Positions 56,810-64,000 of a stretch of 64,000 nt of DNA are shown here, piece by piece; position 1 is the stretch's first letter; the number at the start of each line of letters is the position of its first letter. The notes below the pieces were generated by a model that was not told the origin of the DNA, made no database searches, and worked only from the letters and a program-made list of their open reading frames with translations. A program made the position numbers and the translations under genes. Source of the stretch: Cephalopachus bancanus (taxonomy: Eukaryota; Chordata; Mammalia; Primates; Tarsiidae). Location of the stretch: NCBI GenBank assembly GCA_027257055.1, contig JAPVLO010000519.1, forward strand, positions 806,001 to 870,000, written 5' to 3'.

Positions 56810-57189
56810 TGCTTCTCCCAGTATAGCTGCAATACTTTAGACATGTTTTTCCTCACATCAAGCTCTAACTCCTTATGCTGCAGTATAAACTTTTTATTTT
56901 GTTCCAGTCTCAGTAGAAATTAAAGGATAAATGATAAAATCCAATAATTTTGTTACACACATGAGTAAACTGAGGCCAAGAGAGTTTAAATAAGGGCATT
57001 GCCTCAGGTAACCCAGCTATATGTATTGAAAGTTCACATTAGAACCTTTAGCTATGTGTTTATTTCTACCGCTTCAAGTTTTCATTGTAAAATCTTGTTA
57101 GGCCTTATGGATTTGCCCTTCAATTCACCGTGTTCACATTAACGTACAAGTCCGTAGAAGTCTGGTCTTTTCATTTAAGATTTTGCCTT

Positions 57190-57885
57190 TAACATTGTGA
57201 TCTGGGAGACCAAAATAGATGCCCCATTATCAACTAAGGCAAACCCTAAGGTTTAAAAAACAAAAACAAAAACCCCAAAACCAAAGGTTACCTACATGTT
57301 GAAGGCTCAGGGCCTGGTTGGCATGACAAATTTCTAGTTCTCACCAAACTTCCTAACAATAGGAGCTATCAGGCAAATTATCTTAACTTTGATTTACAAC
57401 CCAGACCACTACAATTCTGATTGGACAGAGGGGTAGCCTTACAGTCCTCTCTGAGAAGCAGCTGCAGACTTCAGACCAGTTTCATCCGGCTTAAATAGGC
57501 TACAAACAAACTGTCTTTGTGTCCTGTAATTCACCTTTTGACAGAAACAGCCAAATTCCACTTCGTTTTAATGCTAAAACCCAACCCAATGTGAACATGG
57601 GATGTATGTTACATATTTGTTTACCCATTGCATATGTGCTCAGCTCCCCTCATAAATATGTATACTTTTCCCCCAAACCTGCTGATATGTATGAGTCTAC
57701 TGTGTGATGTGGGTACTGTGAGGCATATCAACCTTACCCTCTCCTCTTCAAAGAAAGAGCACCTTTGGTTCATGCTGGAGACTTTCTCTTCCTGGTTTGC
57801 AAACTGATATTGCCAATAAAGCTCTTTTTTCTGCTGTTTATTCTTCCTGGTGGTCTCTTGGACAACAGCCTTCAATCAACAAATT
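57190..57885 (+). mobile_element. ERV-type solo LTR
   Basis: AGGCTCAGGGCCTGGTTGGC, TTTACAACCCAGACCACTAC, TTCTGATTGGACAGAGGGGT, AAAACCCAACCCAATGTGAA and GAGACTTTCTCTTCCTGGTT occur in LTR order, with AATAAA at 57815-57820 followed by GCTCTTTTTTCTGCTG. It contains no viral genes. Class I is the most likely class, by the AATAAAGCTCTTTTTTCTGC end. Confidence 0.55.
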
Positions 57886-58317
57886 TAAACACATGAAAAT
57901 ACAAATATTTCATAAAATAGTTAGACAAAGATGATTCAAGGGACTTTGAATGTGGGGCATCTGACATTTGATGAAAACTTGGAGTGGCAACAGAAATAGA
58001 AATCAAACCTCCTTGAGTGCATTTAACATATATTCTTCTTTGGGTTTGTCAGGCATAATTCTGATCAATCTCTTGCATTTATAAAACAACTCTTAGATAA
58101 AGCAGAAAGATCTCTGTCAAACAACTTGGTTTTGCCACATCCCACAGAGTTTTTCATCTTCAATATTAGGGTCTTGCATATCTTGAAAATAAAAGGCCTT
58201 GGATAGTGACTGCAGCACACTTTGGTGATAAGAATATGAGAAAATTCAAAGAAATTGTTGACATTGTCTGTTATAATTAGTCACTTGAGAATGATAGCTA
58301 GAGAAATATTACTGCTA
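57886..58317. other. unassigned sequence
   Basis: No recognised feature. Confidence 0.5.
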
Positions 58318-58840
58318 ATTGTCATGGGTTGCGACCAGACAACCAGAGTCACAGGCAGTGAAGGAATTCACCCAAGTCAGACTAGAGTAGAAAAACAGGT
58401 TTATTGAGTACACTGCAAGAAAGCATCAGGTAAACAGTGATAAGAAAGCTGTCAGACCGGTCTTGGTGGCTCAGTCTGTAATCCCAGCACTTTGGGAGGC
58501 CGAGGTGAGTGGATTGTCTGAGCCTGCAGGTTCAAGACCAGCCTGGGCAACTTGGCAAGACCTCATCTCTAAAAAAAAGAAAAGAAAAGAAAAAAGAAAG
58601 CTGTCCACACTAAGCAAGTGGCCTGAGGTGTCTAGGATTCCAGCGGGCAGGATAGTGATAAAGGGAACTGTTTTCATCAAATCAGTGGCTAGAGGTGTTT
58701 ACACCATGGGACTGGTCTCCTTTTCAGCTAGGGTTAGGGTCAGGATTCCCATTATGCACCAGCGTTCCCGCCACGCAAATGAGGTGGTTCTGATTGGTTG
58801 TGTTTAATTTTGATCACTGATCAGTTGAAGGTTAACAGAA
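58318..58840 (-). mobile_element. probable ERV LTR, antisense, carrying Alu monomer
   Basis: GTCATGGGTTGCGACCAGAC at the left and TTTATT at 58400-58405 (AATAAA in reverse) fit the 3' part of an antisense LTR. CCGCCACGCAAATGAGGTGG and TTCTGATTGGTTGTG, with an inverted CCAAT-type box, fit its promoter half. Boundaries and class are uncertain. Confidence 0.45.
58454..58593 (+). mobile_element. monomeric Alu (left arm only) with 12-bp TSD
   Basis: TCTTGGTGGCTCAGTCTGTA, TTTGGGAGGCCGAGGTGAGT, GGATTGTCTGAGCCTGCAGG and CAAGACCTCATCTCT are an Alu left arm, followed directly by an A-rich tail. Perfect duplications AAGAAAGCTGTC lie at 58442-58453 and 58594-58605, so it inserted as a monomer rather than being broken from a dimer. 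The GAGGTGAGTGGATTG segment links it to the lineage-type Alus. Confidence 0.93.
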
Positions 58841-59742
58841 GGTGGCTCTCTTATAAATAACTTCCACATTAATTGCACCCTCTGGAAATATGTTGCTAGT
58901 GAACTGTGACTGTTGAATGTAGACTCAGCCCCTGGAGATAATTCTAATGGAGGAACATTGTGGGTTCCAGAGGATGAGACAGGTAACTTCCCTTCCTCCA
59001 CAAAATCATATGTCTACATTTTCATTGCCTCATTTCAGAGAAAGCAATTTTCCTTCTCCTATCTGAAACATACCACTTCGCTTAGACTTTTGCAGTTACC
59101 ACTTCTCTCCTGCTTTGGAACCTTGCTCCATCAGTACCTCTGTTCTCTTACGTATTCAATGCCCTCTTCTCATATGGTTTTTTACCCTTAGCTTGTACAC
59201 CTTTTCAAATTTCTCCATGTAAAAATGAAAAAGAAAGTCTCCTTAATCCTGATATTTCCTGTAAGGGAAGATACAAATTGTAAATAAGAGGCTTAATTTC
59301 CTCTGTTGAAAATAAAGAAAATGGATTACTCCTCCCGCTCTCCCTATTGTTTCATATTTTCTTTCTCTGTCCTTTTTAAATGTTTGTACATCCCTGTAAT
59401 GACAGAATAAGATACTCATCAGACTCATAACTTAGGAATGTTTCCTCAAGGGCATTGGAGTCATCTTTTTGAAATGCAACTATCAAGGGAAATAGCTCCC
59501 TTACTTCTTGTGGAAAGATAAGAGCTTAATTTCAGTGGAAGTTTCCTTCCAATTTGCAAATCTACCTCTTATCATTAAGATATACTAAGTGTGTTTGCCC
59601 TCCACATAAAGACATTCAACTAATATAGGTGGTATCTCCAACTTTTCATGATAAAATTATGATTAATTATGTGTGATAAAAGATGTCATCAAGTCCTGTT
59701 CCTTGAGAACTAGTTACTTTTTATTGTAAAAACATATGCTGC
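58841..59742. other. unassigned sequence
   Basis: No recognised repeat or coding signal over about 900 bp. Confidence 0.5.
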
Positions 59743-60000
59743 TGGCCGGGTGTGCTGATTAAAATTTATAATCTCAGCACTTTGGGAACCTTAGGCAGGA
59801 GGATTGCTTGAGGTTAGAAGTTTGAGACAAACCTGGGCAACATGGTAAGACTCCATCTCTTTTAAAAAAACTTTTAAAAAATAGTAGGGGGTGGTGGCAC
59901 TCTCTTTTAACCCTAGCTAGTTGGGAGACTGAGACAGAAGAATCACTTGAGGCCAGGTGTTTGAGACTAGCACAGGCATCAAAGTAACTGTCTCTAACAT
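59743..60000 (+). mobile_element. AluJ-like SINE
   Basis: GGCCGGGTGTGCTGATTAAA, ATCTCAGCACTTTGGGAACC, AAACCTGGGCAACATGGTAA and GGTGGTGGCACTCTCTTTTA form an old, diverged sense Alu, ending in a CA tract. Confidence 0.88.
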
Positions 60001-60008
60001 ACACACAT

Positions 60009-60049
<41 letters not shown>

Positions 60050-60053
60050 CACA
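60001..60053. repeat. (CA)n microsatellite
   Basis: CA repeats with ACGC interruptions, grown from the Alu tail. Confidence 0.93.
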
Positions 60054-60195
60054 ATGGACTACACCTACTTAACTATATAAAAGAATGCAATTTCTTCTGT
60101 CTGTGCAATCTCTTAATAGATTGCCTGTGATTTACATCACATTCTGGATTAATACTTATTCAATAATAGAACATTTTTTTGTCTCTACTATTTTT

Positions 60196-60472
60196 TTTGA
60201 GTTGGAGTCTCACTCTGTCGCCCAGACTGGAGTGCAGTGGCCGCTCCCGGCCACCGCAGCCTCGACCTGCTGGGCTCCGGCGATCCTTCCGCCTCAGTCT
60301 TCCAAGTAGCTGGAATTACAGGCATGCACTACCATGCCCGGCTGATTTTTTGATTTATTGTGGAGATGAGGTCTCGCTGCCCAGGCGGGTCTCGAACCCG
60401 CGGGCTCAGGCAATCCACTCACCTCAGTCTCCTAAAGGTGCGGGATTATAGGCTGAGCCACCAAGCCCAGCT
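60196..60472 (-). mobile_element. lineage-type Alu dimer with TSD
   Basis: GAGTTGGAGTCTCACTCTGT, CGACCTGCTGGGCTCCGGCG, TTTTTTGATTTATTGTGGAG and GCCCAGGCGGGTCTCGAACC (containing the reverse-complemented pol III B box). Flanked by TACTATTTTT-type duplications at 60186-60195 and 60473-60482. Confidence 0.95.
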
Positions 60473-60645
60473 TACTATTTTTGTAGAAAGGTTTTCTGGG
60501 TTGGGAAAATATTTTGTTTCTCTTAATTACACTTCCCCAACACTCCTAAGTTGCCTAGTTTACTTCATTGTTTTTAGCAGCAAATTTCTTAAAGGCACAT
60601 TCTACTCCACTCTCTGCTTCCTCTCAGCCTACTTACTCATTAGCC

Positions 60646-60810
60646 CAGTGGTTCTCAAACTTCACTACACGTTAAAAACACTTGACAATCTAAAAAATAC
60701 AGCAGATATCCTGACTTAATTGGCAAGGGCATTGTGACTTGGACGTCAAGGTTTTTTAAAGACCATTGGGTGTTTTCTATGATGTAAGGCAAAGTTTGGG
60801 AACAACTGCA
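60646..60810 (+). mobile_element. MER5-like hAT-Charlie remnant
   Basis: CAGTGGTTCTCAAACTTCAC starts the element and AAGTTTGGGAACAACTGC closes it as a diverged inverted end. The interior has decayed. Confidence 0.65.
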
Positions 60811-61563
60811 TTAACTCCTTTCTACTATGGCTTTTGCTTGGACTGATTGAAATGCTTTATTCTAAAGAAATAAATGAATATAGTAACAGACAGAGCTGAG
60901 ACTAAACTACTCTATTTCCCTTCAGCAGAGCTAACCATTGAAACTAGCAAAGACTCTCTGCTTGACCAAACTTTCGAAAAAATCCTCTGAAACTTGTTTT
61001 TGATTAGATCTTAAGCTTGGACCTTGTCTTTGGCCTTCCTTGTTCAGTTGTAGCAAGAATTCTGTTAAGTCAGTGTGGGGGAGGAAACAAAATTTTCTCT
61101 TTACTCTTCATAGTTCTTAGTTGAAACAGACTCTTGTAACAAAACACCTATTAACCAGAAGAAAAACAAACAAGAGTTTAATAACCTATATGTCTCATTT
61201 ACACATGGAAGACACACAGGGACATAAGTAAATATCAAAAAGATGGTTTTGAATTCAGGCTTAAATACCATTTTCCGCTAAAACAAAGAAGGAAGAGTGT
61301 TGAAGAGACCAGTAATGGTGGGGTGGAGGGGGGTGGTGACCAGAAAAAGCAGAATAAACTAGGAAAAGGTTTGTTGTGCAGATTTTAGTTGGAGTCTTCT
61401 TAATTGAAAAAGTCTTTAGTAATTTAGAGTCATTCTTCTCATAAAGAAAAATTATAAATGGGGATTTCTTTTATAGATGTAAATTTTCCATGCAAAATGG
61501 AAAAAAACTTCTATTTTGTTTTCAGAGTTTATGTCTGCAGTTTCTCAAAATAATCAGTTCAAA
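60811..61563. other. unassigned sequence
   Basis: A G-rich GGTGGGGTGGAGGGGGGTGG stretch lies at 61318-61337; otherwise unrecognised. Confidence 0.5.
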
Positions 61564-61565
61564 TA

Positions 61566-62028
61566 CGAGGGGGAGGACCCAAAAAACCCAAAATTTATCA
61601 TTAAAAAATTGTGATTTTTAAATTTATAAATAAGTTTATGTCTAAGTTTTTTGTTTCACCTCTTCCATATTGACAAAACATTTAACTATGAGGACTTTTT
61701 GCATTCGGGAAACAAAAAAAATGTTGCTGGGGTGAGATTGGGTGAATAGGGAGGGTGGGACATGGAGGTCATGCCATATTTGGTCAAAAACTACTGAATA
61801 CTCTGCACTGTGTGACTAGGTGCATTGTCATGGAGGAAGAACCAATCACCTGTTTGCCACAACTCAAGGCACTTCTTCCACAACTCGTGATGCAACCTTC
61901 TCAAAACTTTCAGATAAAAACTTTGGTTGACCATTTTATCTGGAGGAACAAATTCCCTAGTGTACTACAAGGGGCCTGCCCTCCAAAAGGTAATTCTGGA
62001 ATTTTGGGGGGTGGAGGGTTCTCCTACG
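61566..62028 (-). mobile_element. 463-bp mariner deletion derivative with TA target sites
   Basis: TA (61564-61565) precedes the left end CGAGGGGGAGGACCCAAAAA, and TA (62029-62030) follows the right end GGGTTCTCCTACG. The ends are inverted repeats of each other over about 30 bp. Inside is antisense transposase: an HHDNAPSH-like second-Asp motif is recognisable near 61820-61845. The right end is joined to mid-transposase sequence in the same way as in the copy at 30887-31444. Confidence 0.88.
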
Positions 62029-62034
62029 TAATCC

Positions 62035-62440
62035 TTATACTAAATGAAGCCTATTTTGGAGTGGCATATTCTGATAGCCCACAATCATTTTGGGGGGTGG
62101 CATATTTGGGATTTCTACATTATTTTGACCAGAGTTCTTCACTCCTAGGTAGATACCAAGGTATCACCCTTAATGTCTGTTCAAATTTCTTGTCTCCTAC
62201 CCTTGATGTTGATCTAGCAGAAATTTCCTTACCGCTAATGTTTCTTCTTAATAATTTTCTATTTACTGATATCCACCGGCCTTCTCGACTCTGCTCCTTG
62301 ACTATAAATCCTCATTTGCCCTACTTTATTCAGAATTGAGACCAATTTTATACTGAGGTCTCTTTCCTCCCATTTCAGTAGTTCCTGACTAAAATATGCT
62401 TTTACTGCTTTAACTAATGTCTGGCTTTGCTTTACTTTAA
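62035..62440 (+). mobile_element. probable ERVL-type solo LTR
   Basis: CTCTGCTCCTTGACTATAAA, CTCATTTGCCCTACTTTATT, GTAGTTCCTGACTAAAATAT and TTTTACTGCTTTAACTAATG, then GTCTGGCTTTGC, resemble the 3' half of ERVL-related LTRs. The left half is unrecognised. Confidence in class is modest. Confidence 0.4.
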
Positions 62441-62765
62441 CAAATCTCAGTTTTCTCAATTTGTAAAATGGTGACAATAATGCCCTCTTGTAACTGCAGG
62501 GTGGGGGTGGGGGTAGGGGTGGGGAGCTGGGATTGACAGTAGTTGATATCCATCTGGGGAAGGGGGGGGCACACCTCATCAATAAGGGTGCCTGCACAAT
62601 GAACATTTGTATACCGAACCCTGAATTGTACCCCACAATTTCAAAATAAAAATTAAAAGAGAAAAAAAAATAATGCTCTCTTGTATAGAATTGCAGTGAG
62701 GATTAAGTGACATTATGCTTGTGAAAAATTTAGTGTTCAATAAATATTAACCATTATTATTATTT
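62441..62765 (+). repeat. MIR SINE split by a young L1
   Basis: AATCTCAGTTTTCTCAATTT and GTAAAATGGTGACAATAATG to about 62492 are the MIR core. ATTGCAGTGAGGATTAAGTG and TTCAATAAATATTAACCATT after 62686 are its 3' end. The L1 3' end at 62493-62669 lies between. Confidence 0.8.
62493..62669 (+). mobile_element. short young L1 3' end with 16-bp TSD
   Basis: A G-rich run (62500-62525), ATCCATCTGGGGAAGGGGGG, AATAAGGGTGCCTGCACAAT and GAACCCTGAATTGTACCCCA, then an A-rich tail. Flanked by ATAATGCCCTCTTGTA (62477-62492) and ATAATGCTCTCTTGTA (62670-62685), one difference. Confidence 0.93.
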
Positions 62766-62774
62766 ATTTTGTTA

Positions 62775-63240
62775 ACGTAAAGTGACTGAGGTAGGATTCA
62801 ATCAATAGAAATTCATTTTGCCAAGGTTGAGGACACACCTGAGAAAAAGATCACAGGAGTATCTGTGACTTGTGCTTTTTACCAAAGCGGTCTTGTTGAA
62901 CATAATATTTAAAGGGGAAAGCAAGCAAGAGGAGAGAAAAGGGAGAGAGGGTAGATAGTGAGACAGATGCTTACATTCTTGTGAGGTTCTAATTACCCTC
63001 AGTAACCCTAAATTTTACATATAAAAAGAGCGAGTAAAGGAAAAAGTCAATTTTGCACTGTGTCAAACTCAGTAAATCTATATTTCATACAAGATAAAGT
63101 ACAGTTGAAAAGAGGGATCAGAGAAAATAAGACTATCATACAGGGTTCTGAAACTATAGCTATCAGTTTGGGAACACAAACAAGGCAATAGTGGTGACTC
63201 AGTTTCCAAGTTACTTTCCCTTTGGCACACTGAGTTTCAG
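62775..63240 (-). mobile_element. probable ERV LTR, antisense
   Basis: AGAAATTCATTTTGCCAAGG and TTGAGGACACACCTGAGAAA, then CTTACATTCTTGTGAGGTTC and CCAAGTTACTTTCCCTTTGG, follow the antisense order of a common mammalian LTR whose family I cannot name with certainty. Confidence 0.4.
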
Positions 63241-63324
63241 GTCCTGAGATTCCATTTTTCTTTCACAGTTGTCTCATACACACACAATTCAGTGTTTGTT
63301 TGATTTTGTTTTCTTAGTACTTTC

Positions 63325-63612
63325 TTTTTTTTTCTTTTTCGAGTTGGAGTCTCACTCTGTCGCCCAGACTGGAGTGCAGTGGCCGCTGCCGGCCACCGCA
63401 GTCTCGACTGCTGGGCTCCGGTGATCCCTCTGCCTCAGCCTTCCAAGTAGCCTGAATTACAGGCGCGCGCTACCACGCCCGGCTGATTTTTTGATTTGTT
63501 GTAGAGATGAGGTCTCGCTGCCCAGGCGGGTCTCGAACCCGCGGGCTCAGGCAATCCACTCATCTCAGCCTCCCAAAGGAGCGGGATTACAGGCTGAGCC
63601 ACCGAGCCTGGC
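63325..63612 (-). mobile_element. lineage-type Alu dimer with 13-bp TSD
   Basis: GAGTTGGAGTCTCACTCTGT, GGCGCGCGCTACCACGCCCG, TTTTTTGATTTGTTGTAGAG and GAGCCACCGAGCCTGGC. Perfect duplications TCTTAGTACTTTC lie at 63312-63324 and 63613-63625. Most CpGs are intact, so it is young. Confidence 0.96.
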
Positions 63613-63625
63613 TCTTAGTACTTTC

Positions 63626-63844
63626 AAACCCTCTAAATCTTCTCTTGCTGTTTGTCATCCCTTCTTTAAAATGTTTTTCCTCCTTCAGCTTCTGTTGCAT
63701 TGCACGCTCCTGATTCTTCTGCTACCTCTTTTACCTTTTCTTCTCTCCCTTCCCTTTTCCCATATCCTAAGTGTAAGAGTGGCATATGCATGAGGTTTTG
63801 TTGCTGATCGCAGATGCTGTTACTCATCGCTTGCAGGTCGAAAT
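63626..63844. other. unassigned sequence
   Basis: A pyrimidine-rich stretch lies at 63700-63765; otherwise nothing recognised. Confidence 0.45.
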
Positions 63845-64000
63845 AAACAAGCACAAGATGTAGTGCAAGGAAGGTAACGTTATTTCAAAAGCCGTAAGAC
63901 GGAGAAATGGCCAGGCTCAAACCTCAAAGAAATGATTTCAAAGTCTTGTGCAGAGGGTAAAGAATTTTATAGGAAAAAGATAGGAATGAGGGGTATTTAG
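63845..64000 (-). mobile_element. possible ERV LTR, antisense, cut by window edge
   Basis: GCACAAGATGTAGTGCAAGG, TTATTTCAAAAGCCGTAAGA and GAAATGGCCAGGCTCAAACC look like the 3' part of an antisense LTR. Only 155 bp are available. Confidence 0.3.

Larger units (their letters stand above)
55959..57189. other. unassigned sequence with two small tandem duplications
   Basis: Apart from the duplications at 56086-56189 and 56766-56809, and a MIR-like stretch near 56960-57050 (GTAAACTGAGGCCAAGAGAG), nothing is recognised. Confidence 0.5.

Noticed and set aside
60375..60405. tRNA-like GGTTCGAGACC B-box
   Set aside because: It is the Alu internal promoter (7SL-derived), present in all dimers; no tRNA fold surrounds it.
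61755..62339. 194-codon open frame, the longest in the window
   Set aside because: It runs across the antisense mariner relic and an LTR-like segment; no domain, and its composition follows the repeats.
1..64000. Operons, bacterial promoters, phage or plasmid genes
   Set aside because: Alu, L1, MIR, L2 and mammalian LTRs throughout exclude a prokaryotic or phage source.

Overview
The window is repeat-rich, AT-rich mammalian nuclear DNA with no convincing protein-coding gene. The dimeric Alu copies fix the order as primate. The younger ones share a diagnostic sequence unlike human AluS/AluY. The younger L1 copies share a 3' end reading GTACAATTCAGGGTTAGG on the strand opposite to the element. 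No tRNA-headed, galago/loris-type Alu is present. I infer a strepsirrhine, most likely lemuriform, primate; the species is not determinable by eye. The longest open frames (about 60-190 codons) all fall in repeats or show no codon or domain signal, so the window is intergenic or deep-intronic.

Layout. 1-4150: Alu, MER5A-like DNA transposon, a 5'-inverted L1, MIR and LTR-like remnants, a GATA microsatellite. 4150-9545: a lineage-type L1 with its 5' region and a decayed ORF2 but no recognisable ORF1, carrying a younger 5'-inverted L1. 9545-16300: old L1M 3' ends, L2, MIR, Alu and a rearranged mariner fragment. 16307-24450: an old near-full-length antisense L1 into which two old Alu units, a THE1/MST-type LTR, a young Alu and two young L1s have inserted. 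24451-30530: mostly unassigned sequence with MIR, L2, an MLT1 LTR and a 41-nt 5S rRNA-like fragment. 30545-44430: young Alus, three mariner relics, L1 3' ends, L2, MIR, a MER1-like element and microsatellites. 44431-47384: the longest nearly repeat-free block. 47385-50481: an L1 with nested Alu, a purine tract and a MER2/Tigger1 element. 51686-55010: an ancient L3/CR1 LINE broken up by LTR, L1 and Alu insertions. 55011-64000: several solo LTRs, a monomeric Alu with a 12-bp target duplication, dimeric Alus, a well-bounded 463-bp mariner deletion derivative, and a MIR split by a young L1.

Functionally the window is a record of transposition rather than a gene system: L1 enzymes (now dead here) mobilised themselves and the Alus, leaving target-site duplications (TSDs), while mariner, hAT and pogo elements moved by cut-and-paste. 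The observations most worth a second look are the mariner deletion families, the ORF1-less L1 with a T-rich, splice-site-like block, the monomeric Alu, the 5S fragment and the repeat-poor block near 45.7-46.0 kb.
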